From the NCBI GenBank assembly GCA_013695565.1, contig JACDAG010000743.1, positions 1-6,578 on the forward strand: 6,578 nt of DNA. The letters run 5' to 3'. Of this stretch, positions 1 through 5,950 are shown piece by piece (position 1 is the stretch's first letter; each line of letters begins with the position of its first letter). The notes below the pieces were generated by a model that worked only from the letters and a program-made list of their open reading frames with translations, was not told the origin of the DNA and searched no databases. Source of the stretch: Bradyrhizobium sp. (GTDB lineage: Bacteria > Pseudomonadota > Alphaproteobacteria > Rhizobiales > Xanthobacteraceae). A program made the position numbers and the translations under genes.

Positions 1-434
1 GAATCGACCAGCAGGGTCAAACCGGAAGGCTGTTGCCGCGCCCGGCACGGCGCGTTCAACGCAGGCAGATCGGCTGAAACGACATCTGATTGATTTCGTG
101 TGAGAAGTCGGGCCGAATGGCGCCGAACCGGCGGGTTTGGTATCTCGCGCACCGTCGCGATGGCGACTCCCTTCTCGCCTCCAAATCGAGCAAGACCGTC
201 GCATACGCGAAAGCTTCCCAGACTGATGCCGACCGAGCGGATAACATCCTCCGCATGAACCTCCGCATGAACGCAAACACCGCGCCTCAAAAAACCGGCC
301 TCTATCTGCTGCTGCTCGCGCTCCAGCTATTGGGAGCCGTTGCATTCGGCAGCGCGCTTTTCGGCATCGCCGTCATGCACGTGCGCTTTTTCCGACCGAG
401 ACCTTCGGCAAGTCGTCTTCGAGCCTCGGCTCCC
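1..434. other. Left-edge region without a convincing gene; short hydrophobic reading frame from 267
   Basis: No reading frame here has a ribosome-binding site and a recognisable product. The one notable stretch is a plus-strand frame with ATGs at 255 and 267. From 267 it encodes about 12 polar residues, then a strongly hydrophobic segment (LYLLLLALQLLGAVAFGSAL and onward, about 28 residues), then an Arg/Pro/Ser-rich tail of shadow-like composition. Codons in the hydrophobic part favour G/C at the third position, as in genuine genes of this window. After about base 390 that character is lost, and the frame runs on antisense through the neighbouring cyclase gene to 698. This could be the 5' stump of a membrane-protein gene cut off near 390-430, or chance. 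No Shine-Dalgarno precedes either ATG. No gene end entering from the left edge could be identified. Confidence 0.3.
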
Positions 435-890
435 TCACTTCGGCGGCGTCGGAACGAGCCCCAGTTGTTGCATGATGGCGAGGCTGTCCGTCAGGTTCCA
501 GGTCTCAACGATGCGGCCATCAGCATCGAAGCGATGCATATCCCAGAATGTCGCTTGGATCTGCCGGTTGGTGGGTGCAACTCCCAGCACCGCTTTGGTG
601 TGCGTCGCTGTCGTCGTGCATCGCCCCACGACCCAGTCGTCCTCCGCAACGGCATGCTCGACGACGATCACGAGGTCCGGCCAGCTCTCACGTGTTGACG
701 ACAGGACCCGCTCGATATGCTGGCGTCCCGGCCCGACATCGCGCGACCGCAAGTGATGGTCGGGCGCGTAATAGCTCATGCAGCCGGCCATATCTTTTTG
801 ATTGAAGGCCGCTTTTGCCTTCAAATAGTTGTCCTTGTTTCTCGATGGAATTGCACGCTGGCTCTGCTCCTCCACGACCCTCTCCTCCAT
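435..890 (-). CDS. SnoaL-like / ester cyclase family protein (NTF2-like fold)
   Basis: The predicted protein of 151 residues matches the SnoaL-like polyketide cyclase/ester cyclase family. These are small NTF2-fold proteins, usually 130-150 residues, that bind a hydrophobic ligand in a cone-shaped pocket. Visible family features are GRQHIERVL followed by ESWPDL, then VVEHAVAEDDWVVGR, then THTKAVLGVAPTNRQI, and the C-terminal block RFDADGRIVETWNLTDSL with the closing QQLGL. The substrate cannot be read from sequence; many such genes have no known reaction. There is no signal peptide, so the protein is probably cytoplasmic. The ATG at 890 has no good ribosome-binding site. A GTG at 875 in the same frame is preceded by AGGAG (882-886) at 6-base spacing and would give 146 residues, so it may be the true start. 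The gene is divergent from the AraC-type regulator, a common arrangement for a regulator and its target. Confidence 0.9.
   Translation of the reverse strand: MEERVVEEQSQRAIPSRNKDNYLKAKAAFNQKDMAGCMSYYAPDHHLRSRDVGPGRQHIERVLSSTRESWPDLVIVVEHAVAEDDWVVGRCTTTATHTKAVLGVAPTNRQIQATFWDMHRFDADGRIVETWNLTDSLAIMQQLGLVPTPPK
882..886 (-). promoter_or_regulatory. Shine-Dalgarno favouring a GTG start at 875 for the cyclase gene
   Basis: Read on the minus strand, AGGAG lies 6 bases before a GTG at 875-873, which is ideal spacing. It falls inside the first codons if the ATG at 890 is used. Choosing 875 also widens the divergent intergenic space to about 91 bases (876-966, with the regulator starting at 967), more room for two promoters. 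Confidence 0.45.
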
Positions 891-966
891 CTGCGTTTTT
901 GTCCCCGATACATAGGCTGTGGTGATCGCGCTTGCGTTGAACAAACGTGCGGACGATAGTTTGCCG

Positions 967-1662
967 ATGTCGAGCGCCGGCCTTCCGTTTCCCGCGAGTG
1001 TGTTCACGGTGGATGTCGAGCACCTTGCCCCGCATCGCAATCCGGCCCCCTGCGTGATCGCAGGGAGGCGAGGATCGGTTTCGGTTATCAGCGCCGGCGA
1101 GCAGGTTACGGGCGACGTTCTGTTCATTCGGCCCGGCGTCGAGCACAAGGTCATCTGTGCGGATGGCGGCATCAAGGTGATCTATCTGGATGGATTGACC
1201 TGGTCGGGCAATTTCCCTTGCGCGCAACGGCTGCAGGGGCAGCTTGCGGACATCGCTGTCGACGCCCTGTTCCAGCAGATCGGCGCCCAAACAGAGCTGC
1301 GCGATCGGCTGACGTCCGAAGCAACACCAATCCCGCAGCAGCTCAGTGTCGTGATCGAGAGCATCATTGCCGAACCGATGCTGCGATTGTCTCAGCTCGA
1401 ACTGGCGCGTCGCTTGAAGATGGAGCGAACCAGCGCGCTCCGATTGTTCAAAGCCGCGACCGGCCTGACTTTTCGCCGCTTCAAGCAATGGTCGGCGCTC
1501 CAGCATGCCGCGCGCCAGATTGCCGACGGCGAACTGGTGCGGACAGCCGCCATGGACGCGGGCTTCGCCGATACGGCGCACCTGACCCGAACTTTTCGCG
1601 CGTCCTTTGGCCTCACCCCATCGGAAGCGATCGCCGGGGGCGCCCAGGCTGACGCGAGTTAG
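967..1662 (+). CDS. AraC-family transcriptional regulator with N-terminal cupin-like domain
   Basis: With the ATG at 967 the protein has 231 residues. Residues about 20-75 look like a cupin-type sensing domain: HRNPAPCVIAGRRGSV, then a GDVLFIRPGVEHKV block with the typical Pro-Gly-x-x-His turn. Residues about 138-222 form the AraC DNA-binding domain with two helix-turn-helix units. The first is LSQLELARRLKMERTSALRLF; the second is the highly conserved VRTAAMDAGFADTAHLTRTF followed by FGLTPSEA. The family binds DNA as an activator or repressor in response to a small ligand held by the N-terminal domain; the ligand here is unknown. The frame is open back to GTG codons at 919/922, which would add up to 16 residues, but neither start has a clear ribosome-binding site. 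I chose 967 because the cupin part begins just after it and the longer form leaves only 28 bases before the divergent cyclase. That cyclase is the likeliest target. Confidence 0.88.
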   Translation: MSSAGLPFPASVFTVDVEHLAPHRNPAPCVIAGRRGSVSVISAGEQVTGDVLFIRPGVEHKVICADGGIKVIYLDGLTWSGNFPCAQRLQGQLADIAVDALFQQIGAQTELRDRLTSEATPIPQQLSVVIESIIAEPMLRLSQLELARRLKMERTSALRLFKAATGLTFRRFKQWSALQHAARQIADGELVRTAAMDAGFADTAHLTRTFRASFGLTPSEAIAGGAQADAS

Positions 1663-1669
1663 CGAAAGC

Positions 1670-1683
1670 TTGATCTCGATCAA
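1670..1683. promoter_or_regulatory. Candidate FNR/FixK box (TTGAT-CTCG-ATCAA)
   Basis: The 14 bases form a perfect palindrome, TTGAT-N4-ATCAA, which is the established recognition pattern of FNR/FixK/FnrN regulators controlling low-oxygen genes in alphaproteobacteria. It lies 8 bases after the AraC-family stop and about 160 bases before the GTG of the membrane-protein gene at 1844. If it acts at the usual -41.5 position, transcription would start near 1718 and leave a leader of roughly 125 bases. No convincing -10 box is seen at the predicted place, so function is inferred from the motif and its intergenic position only. Confidence 0.6.
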
Positions 1684-1843
1684 TGTCGGTTTCGCGTTGC
1701 GGGAGATGCATCCGGAATCGAAACGCTTGAAGCGGCAACGCGCGCTTGCCAAGTCCAGGCATTGTGAAAAGATGGACAACATAGCGGGGCGCCGATCCAT
1801 GCCTTGGTCGACGCCTCGTTTGCCTTTTTGATCGGAGAGTTGC

Positions 1844-2290
1844 GTGAGTAATGAAGTCCTTCATCCAGCCGCTCCCCATCATCTACCGAGCTTCATCACA
1901 GCGCCGGGTGACGCCGACGTCGTCATGATCGGGGTCGGCATCTTCCTGATCGCTACCGTGGTCGGGGTCGGCAATCTCTATCTGCACTTGCACACCTTGC
2001 CGGAGCGGATGGCGCACCGAACGCACAAGCTGCAGTTCGAGATCGTGGCTGTGCTGGGGCTGCTGGCGCTCTTTACGCATAACCACTTGTTCTGGGTGAT
2101 CGGCCTGTTCCTCGCCATGGTCGACCTACCGGATTTCATCATGCCGCTGCGCCGGATTGCCGGATCGGTCGAAAAGATGGCCGGCGGTCCGGCCGAACCA
2201 GATCCTATCGAGACGCCTCCTCAAACCGCGGGCCACGCTGCCGGTACGACCAGCAACGCCGCCAAGAGCGAGGCACAAGGTCATGCTTGA
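1844..2290 (+). CDS. Small inner-membrane protein, DUF3302/YiaW-like
   Basis: The product has 148 residues. The start is a GTG preceded by GGAGA about 6 bases upstream. Residues 26-47 form a first membrane segment. Residues 65-98 form one or two more (FEIVAVLGLLALFT, then LFWVIGLFLAMVDL). The first segment ends in an unusual LYLHLHTLPERMAHRTHK stretch, and further His residues occur at THNH (78-81). The C-terminal 40 residues are polar, Pro/Ala-rich and probably disordered. Segment layout and the His/Pro loop resemble E. coli YiaW (DUF3302), whose gene also sits just before an HlyD-like gene, yiaV. This is recalled similarity, not an alignment I could run. The stop overlaps the next ATG by 8 bases, so the two proteins are probably translationally coupled and work together. 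The biochemical role is unknown. A FixK-type box upstream suggests induction at low oxygen. Confidence 0.82.
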   Translation: MSNEVLHPAAPHHLPSFITAPGDADVVMIGVGIFLIATVVGVGNLYLHLHTLPERMAHRTHKLQFEIVAVLGLLALFTHNHLFWVIGLFLAMVDLPDFIMPLRRIAGSVEKMAGGPAEPDPIETPPQTAGHAAGTTSNAAKSEAQGHA

Positions 2291-3515
2291 GATCATCCTC
2301 TGCTCGCTGGTGACGATATTGCCGGACTATCTCTATCGCCGCTATCGGCAGGGAAAGCGCTTCGGCCACGAAATCACGCTGTTTTCGGTCTGGTTCGAAC
2401 TGCGATTTGGCATCATCACCTGCCTGATGCTCACGGTCGCGTTGATCACGATGATCTTCTACTATCATCCGTCGACCACGTCAGCGACGCTGTACTACCG
2501 TACCGTTCCGATCATGCCTGAAGTCTCCGGGCGGGTGGCGGAGGTTCACTTCGAACTCAGTGGGTCCGTTAAGCAAGGTGAAGTGATTTTCAGACTCGAC
2601 AGCGCCAAGCAGGAAGCAGCGCTGCTGACGGCCAAACGCAAGATCGCCGAAGTCGATGCCGCCATGCTGGCCGCCCAGGCCGATGTTCTCAAGGCGGAAG
2701 GGCAGATACTGCAGGCCCAGGGCGATTATCAGCAGGCAACCGATGAGCTGAACACCAAGCGGGAGCTCCAGCAGCGCAATCCCGGCATCGTCCCGCAGCG
2801 TGACATCGAAAAACTCACAGTGCTGCAGGCGGGCCGGCAGGGCTCGCTGGATGCCGCCAACGCTTCCAAGCAATCCGCGGCGGTCCGCGTCACCGCGCTG
2901 CTTCCCGCCGAGAAAGCCAGCGCAGAGGCGGCACTGGCCGAAGCGCAGGTCGATCTGGACAAGACCTTTATCCGCGCTGGTGTCGACGGCCGGGTCGAGC
3001 AGTTCGGTCTGCGGCCGGGTGATATCGTCAATCCAATGATCCGGTCGGCCGGTGTTCTGATTCCGGAGGGTGCGGGACGGCGCGCCCTCGCCGCGGGCTT
3101 TGGGCAGATCGAGGCTCAGGTCATCAAGGTCGGAATGGTGGCCGAGGCCACCTGCATTTCCAAGCCGTGGACGATTATTCCGATGGTGGTCACCAGTGTG
3201 CAGGACTACATCGCGGCGGGCCAGTTCAGGGGCGGCGAATTGCTGGTTGAGGCGCAAGGCACTGTACGTCCGGGTACCATTCTAGTTTTCATGGAGCCGA
3301 TCTACAAGGGCGGCCTGGAGGGCGTGACGCCCGGCAGCAGTTGCATCGCGAACGCCTACACCAGCAATCACGAACTGATCGCCTCAGGCAAGATCGGTTC
3401 GCTCAAGAGCTTTGGGCTTCACGTCGTCGATGCCACCGGCCTCGTGCACGCGATATTGTTGCGGATTCAGGCCCTGCTGCTGCCCATCAAGACGCTGGTG
3501 CTGAGCGGGCACTGA
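2283..3515 (+). CDS. HlyD/EmrA-type membrane-fusion protein, YiaV-like
   Basis: The 410-residue protein is a periplasmic adaptor anchored in the inner membrane. There is a short hydrophobic N-terminus (1-17), then a strong membrane segment at about 42-62. Residues 72-106 are the first half of the biotinyl-lipoyl domain (VPIMPEVSGRVAEVHFELSG, then VKQGEVIFRLD). An Ala/Gln/Glu-rich coiled-coil hairpin spans about 107-224. The second lipoyl half follows at 225-248 (DLDKTFIRAGVDGRVEQFGL, then RPGDIV), then a beta-barrel region. The C-terminal region resembles E. coli YiaV. Such adaptors normally link an inner-membrane transporter to an outer-membrane channel, but no transporter gene lies in this window, so its partner is the small membrane protein upstream or something encoded elsewhere. 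The ATG at 2283 overlaps the upstream stop; the frame is open further upstream, but that part is a shadow of the preceding gene. A strong hairpin follows 11 bases after the stop. Confidence 0.92.
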   Translation: MLEIILCSLVTILPDYLYRRYRQGKRFGHEITLFSVWFELRFGIITCLMLTVALITMIFYYHPSTTSATLYYRTVPIMPEVSGRVAEVHFELSGSVKQGEVIFRLDSAKQEAALLTAKRKIAEVDAAMLAAQADVLKAEGQILQAQGDYQQATDELNTKRELQQRNPGIVPQRDIEKLTVLQAGRQGSLDAANASKQSAAVRVTALLPAEKASAEAALAEAQVDLDKTFIRAGVDGRVEQFGLRPGDIVNPMIRSAGVLIPEGAGRRALAAGFGQIEAQVIKVGMVAEATCISKPWTIIPMVVTSVQDYIAAGQFRGGELLVEAQGTVRPGTILVFMEPIYKGGLEGVTPGSSCIANAYTSNHELIASGKIGSLKSFGLHVVDATGLVHAILLRIQALLLPIKTLVLSGH

Positions 3516-3525
3516 GACGGTGTCT

Positions 3526-3561
3526 GCATGCCGGTGTCGGGTCAACTGACACCTGGCATGC
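3526..3561. terminator. Strong hairpin between convergent genes, probable bidirectional terminator
   Basis: GCATGCCGGTGTC (3526-3538) pairs with GACACC (3548-3553) and GGCATGC (3555-3561), giving 13 base pairs with a single bulged T at 3554 and a 9-base loop. It sits between the stop of the HlyD-type gene at 3515 and that of the Sel1-like gene at 3588, where a shared terminator is expected. Neither strand has a clear T-run after the stem, so termination efficiency is uncertain. Confidence 0.55.
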
Positions 3562-3587
3562 CTGCCACTCCATCCGGGTGCGCGACG

Positions 3588-3851
3588 TTATTGCGAGGTC
3601 ATCCAGGCGCGGGCTTCACGCTGCGCCGTGGCGATCTCGACTTCCGACATCATCTCGGCGACTTCGCGGCGCATCGAGATCGCGTCAGCGCGGCCCTTGA
3701 GGGCGGCGAGATTGAACCATTTGTGAGCGGCGACCAGATTGACGACGCCGGAACGACCGCTCGCCCAATACAGGCCGCGCTCGAACAGCAAGTCGGGGAT
3801 CGCGGTTTCCACCGGTGTTGCCGCATCCAGATCGAATTGTCCCTGAAACAT
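3588..3851 (-). CDS. Small Sel1-repeat-like protein
   Basis: The product has 87 residues. The ATG at 3851 is preceded by GGGGAGA at about 6 bases, a good ribosome-binding site. Residues about 20-54 match one Sel1-like (TPR-related) repeat: DLLFERGLYWASGRSG, then VNLVAAHKWFNLAALKG, with the typical W-A-x-G-R and A-A-x-K-W-F-x-L-A-A pattern. Residues 55-87 form a second amphipathic helical part (RREVAEMMSEVEIATAQREA). There is no signal peptide or membrane segment. Sel1 repeats mediate protein-protein contacts; a single-repeat protein of this size may be a small adaptor, and similar short proteins are familiar from Bradyrhizobium-like genomes. No partner can be named. It converges on the HlyD-type gene, so the two are not co-transcribed. 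A hairpin at 3923-3954 lies in its upstream region. Confidence 0.85.
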   Translation of the reverse strand: MFQGQFDLDAATPVETAIPDLLFERGLYWASGRSGVVNLVAAHKWFNLAALKGRADAISMRREVAEMMSEVEIATAQREARAWMTSQ

Positions 3852-4182
3852 CGTAGTCTCCCCTTTTTATTGTTGCCGCCCTCCCCCGAGCGCGGCCCCT
3901 GTCCACTGTCTGACGTCCCGTTATTCCCAACACCGTTTGCCGGTTTGTTGGAATGATCATGACCGATCAAATTTGAAGGGCAGTTTAAATATCGCGATGA
4001 ACGGGGTGTAAACGCGCGCTGTGCGCTCGCCGGCGTGGAATCTTAGAAGTCACTGTGCCGCAGCAACAAATGGGGATTCATGAAGACCGGTTTACCCTGC
4101 CGTTTGGCAGAACGATAACCATTGCGACGTCTCGCAGCTTGCCCATCAAACGCAAAGGCGATGGAACCGGCTTGCGGGCTGC
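3852..4182. other. Gene-free stretch with upstream elements of the Sel1-like gene
   Basis: No coding frame here has a credible start or product. Three structures stand out. A stem-loop at 3923-3954 pairs ATTCC(C)AACA with TGTTGGAAT, plus an inner CCG/CGG. A spaced inverted repeat TGATC-ATGACC-GATCA lies at 3954-3969. A small perfect hairpin CTGCC-GTTT-GGCAG lies at 4097-4110, downstream of the HD gene. The first two are 70-120 bases upstream of the Sel1-like start and could be leader or operator elements. The third lacks a T-run, so it is only a weak terminator candidate. A local AT-rich patch (about 3967-3993) interrupts the GC-rich background. Confidence 0.5.
3923..3954 (-). promoter_or_regulatory. 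Stem-loop upstream of the Sel1-like gene
   Basis: On the minus strand, ATTCCAACA pairs with TGTTGG(G)AAT, nine pairs with one bulge, enclosing a further CCG/CGG stem. It ends 72 bases before the Sel1-like ATG, so it could be part of the mRNA leader or an operator. There is no T-run to suggest a terminator. Function is unknown. Confidence 0.3.
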
Positions 4183-4830
4183 TCAGGTGATGGCCGGCTT
4201 GAGCCATCCCCGGCGGACTGCATCGTTGATGACAGCCTCGGCCACATCCCAGAGCGCCGGCGAACCGTCCGCGATGCGGCGCGTGAGAGAACGCTCGCGC
4301 GTCTCGTCGACATCGTAGTCGGTCCAGGTTCCACCACCGACCGCGTGGTTCGGCAGAATCGGTTGCAAACGGTCGATCGCCTTGGCGAACCTCGCATCAT
4401 CAGTCTCCGCAGCCTCGAACTCGACCCAAAGCACAAGGAATTCGGTCGCCTGCGGCGCCTGTAGCAATCCGAATAGTCGACCGGCCGCAACAGCCTCACG
4501 AGCGGCCTGTGTCGCGGCTGCCACCTCGTCGAACAGCGGCGCGTCGCCACAGTCGATCTCGACCAGATCGTGGATCAGGAGCATCGACACGACGCGCAGC
4601 GGATCAATCCGTCCGGCCGCATGATGGGGCGCGAGCACCAGCGCGAACAGCGCGATGTGCCAACTATACTCGGCCGTGTTCTCACGCCGCGAACCGTCGG
4701 CAATGCGGCTACCGCGGATAACGGATTTGAGGCCGTCGACTTCCAGGAGGAAGCGAAGCCGCGAGGCGAGCGGTTCGTCGAACCGGGACAGCAACGTCCC
4801 GATGGGCATCATGCCCTGCTTCTGTGTCAT
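4183..4830 (-). CDS. HD-domain phosphohydrolase, YfbR/COG1896-like, with a variant first metal ligand
   Basis: With the ATG at 4830 the protein has 215 residues. It matches the HD-superfamily hydrolases related to 5'-deoxynucleotidase YfbR, metal-dependent enzymes removing phosphate from (deoxy)nucleoside monophosphates. Visible motifs are SRRENTAEYSWHIAL (residues about 47-61), the HD pair in MLLIHDLVEIDCGD (H87-D88), and the distal Asp in RFAKAIDRLQPIL (D153), followed by a W-containing NHAVGGGTWTDYD block. In E. coli YfbR the first motif is SEHS and its His binds metal. Here the matching residue is Tyr (TAT codon, 4668-4666), with another His three residues later. The substrate is not predictable, and activity may be altered. 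Alternative starts are GTG at 4866 and ATGs at 4812/4809; the last has a weak CAGGG. The gene lies just downstream of and overlaps the XRE frame, so the two are probably one transcript. Confidence 0.85.
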   Translation of the reverse strand: MTQKQGMMPIGTLLSRFDEPLASRLRFLLEVDGLKSVIRGSRIADGSRRENTAEYSWHIALFALVLAPHHAAGRIDPLRVVSMLLIHDLVEIDCGDAPLFDEVAAATQAAREAVAAGRLFGLLQAPQATEFLVLWVEFEAAETDDARFAKAIDRLQPILPNHAVGGGTWTDYDVDETRERSLTRRIADGSPALWDVAEAVINDAVRRGWLKPAIT

Positions 4831-5476
4831 CCGACGAGCTTGGAGCAGCCCACCGGTCGCCGCCACGCATAAGATATAATCCTAGCTCTGGCTCACCGCC
4901 GTCCCCCGCCCCCGTCCCTACGCGCGTGACCAGGCGCGCCGGCGATCCGTCGGACAGCAAGATGCGCTCCCAGATGAGCACGCCAGGAGCGATGCGCAGT
5001 TCGTCCAGGCCGTTGGCGCCGGTGGTGAATGTCAGCGCGTGGGTTCCGTCACGTTCGCCCCAACCAAGGGACGGCAGTCGCGCCTCGGCCGTGCGGATCG
5101 CCTCGCTCGCATACCGCCAAGGCGGCTGGCCCCGTAATTCGGTGGCGGCGCATCGCCACTCGCGTTCGCGTGGGCCGGAAGCGGCGAGCAATCGATGCGT
5201 GAGATCGCAGACAAGGTGGACCGGGCTTGCCGAATTTTCGATGAGGCGGCGAAGTGCCGCGTCACGCGCCGGGTGGATGTGGGCTGAGACGAGATCAAGT
5301 AGCCGGCTGCGCAAGATGCCCGCTGGCTTCAGCTCGCCGCGCTCGATGCGGCTGACGGTCGGCTGGGTCACACCGAGCAATTCGGCCGCGTGCGCCTGTT
5401 TCATCCCGCGGAGCCTGCACGCAAGCCTCAGCGTCAATGCGAGCGAGCAAGGGTCTTCCCGACCGACAGCGACCAT
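4709..5476 (-). CDS. XRE-family helix-turn-helix regulator with sensor-like C-terminal region; tail probably frameshifted
   Basis: The frame encodes 255 residues from ATG 5476. Residues 12-65 are an XRE/Cro-C1 DNA-binding domain: LRLACRLRGMKQAHAAELLG, then VTQPTVSRIERGEL. Residues about 70-185 form a conserved-looking globular part containing SPVHLVCDLTHRLLAAS, REREWR, WRYASEAI and LIWERILLSDGSPARLVT, which resembles a PAS-like sensing region but was not identified with certainty. From about residue 186 the sequence turns Gly/Arg/Pro/Ser-rich, and from residue 204 onward it can overlap the HD gene in another frame. This looks like translation past a lost stop. The change follows two G5 tracts (4902-4913), and a one-base shift either way meets a stop within about 30 bases (TGA at 4895-4893, TAG at 4884-4882), giving a protein of about 190-197 residues that ends before the HD gene. 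It probably regulates itself and the HD gene. Confidence 0.82.
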   Translation of the reverse strand: MVAVGREDPCSLALTLRLACRLRGMKQAHAAELLGVTQPTVSRIERGELKPAGILRSRLLDLVSAHIHPARDAALRRLIENSASPVHLVCDLTHRLLAASGPREREWRCAATELRGQPPWRYASEAIRTAEARLPSLGWGERDGTHALTFTTGANGLDELRIAPGVLIWERILLSDGSPARLVTRVGTGAGDGGEPELGLYLMRGGDRWAAPSSSDDTEAGHDAHRDVAVPVRRTARLAASLPPGSRRPQIRYPR

Positions 5477-5481
5477 GCGGC

Positions 5482-5511
5482 ATTATAAGCTCGCCACCGG
5501 CCCGCATTCAA
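5482..5511 (-). promoter_or_regulatory. Sigma-70-type promoter of the XRE gene, apparently leaderless
   Basis: On the minus strand TTGAAT (5511-5506) is followed after 18 bases by a perfect TATAAT (5487-5482), then 5 bases, then the ATG at 5476. Transcription would start at or within a base or two of the ATG, so the message would lack a Shine-Dalgarno. None is seen before this ATG, which agrees. Confidence 0.5.
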
Positions 5512-5706
5512 CGCGCGTCCCGTTGCCCGCCCCGCGGCTTAGGAAGCCCAGGTCAAGCAAGGCCCCACCACGAGCCGGGGTCGATCAGGACAGGCATGTA
5601 AAGGATTTGGAAAGACAAAAGCGCCGGGCGCCAGGGGCGCGGCCATCGGAGCGGGAGACATTCCAGGGAACGAGGGCGTCGGCGAACACGTCAGGACCAG
5701 ATTTCA

Positions 5707-5775
5707 GCCGGGCCTAGGGCCCGGTGAAATTGCGGAGCAAAGATTCCGCACCGAACGAAGAAACCTTGTTTCTTC
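5707..5775 (+). ncRNA. Cluster of three perfect stem-loops, possible small RNA
   Basis: Three consecutive perfect inverted repeats occur in about 70 bases. CCGGGCC-TAG-GGCCCGG is at 5708-5724, TGCGGA-(8)-TCCGCA at 5731-5750, and GAAGAAAC-CTT-GTTTCTTC at 5757-5775. Downstream on the plus strand is a terminator ending at 5950, so a plus-strand transcript of up to about 245 bases is conceivable. I could not find a clear promoter and do not recognise a known RNA family. The orientation rests on the T-run of that terminator. Confidence 0.25.
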
Positions 5776-5922
5776 TGCCGGACCGGTTTTGGAAAAGCGA
5801 ACTCTCCCGAAAGTCGATCCAGCCGTTTGACCTGATGTCTCGCCGACACCCTCTTTCGTCGACCAGAGCCATCCGAGTTGTGTTCGCTCCAAGAAGCAAA
5901 CCGTCTGAAGGCTCGTGTGACG

Positions 5923-5950
5923 TGCCGGCATCAAGCCGCCGGCAATTTTT
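5923..5950 (+). terminator. Intrinsic terminator, plus strand
   Basis: TGCCGGC (5923-5929) pairs perfectly with GCCGGCA (5938-5944) across an 8-base loop and is followed by A-TTTTT. The T-run lies on the plus-strand side, so it ends transcripts coming from the left, although no plus-strand protein gene is there. As a stem without a T-run it might also stop the minus-strand Lys-rich message. Confidence 0.6.

Noticed and set aside
396..429. Hairpin CCGAG-AC / G-CCTCGG just after the cyclase stop
   Set aside because: The stem is 7 pairs with a wobble and a large 20-base loop, and no T-run follows on the minus strand, so it is too weak to call a terminator.
688..1800. 370-codon open frame on the minus strand
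   Set aside because: It is antisense to the AraC-type gene, has an Arg/Gly/Gln-rich composition without family features, and is a typical shadow frame in GC-rich DNA.
2481..3257. 258-codon minus-strand frame
   Set aside because: It is a shadow of the HlyD-type gene, which has clear domain motifs on the plus strand.
3954..3969. TGATC-N6-GATCA as a second FNR/FixK site
   Set aside because: The half-site spacing and sequence do not fit TTGAT-N4-ATCAA; it is kept only as an unassigned inverted repeat.
4875..4880. Plus-strand TATAAT
   Set aside because: No -35 box at proper spacing and no plus-strand gene follows; it lies inside the minus-strand XRE frame.
4824..5717. 297-codon plus-strand frame
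   Set aside because: It is Ser/Arg/Pro-rich with no motif and antisense to the XRE gene, whose helix-turn-helix is recognisable.
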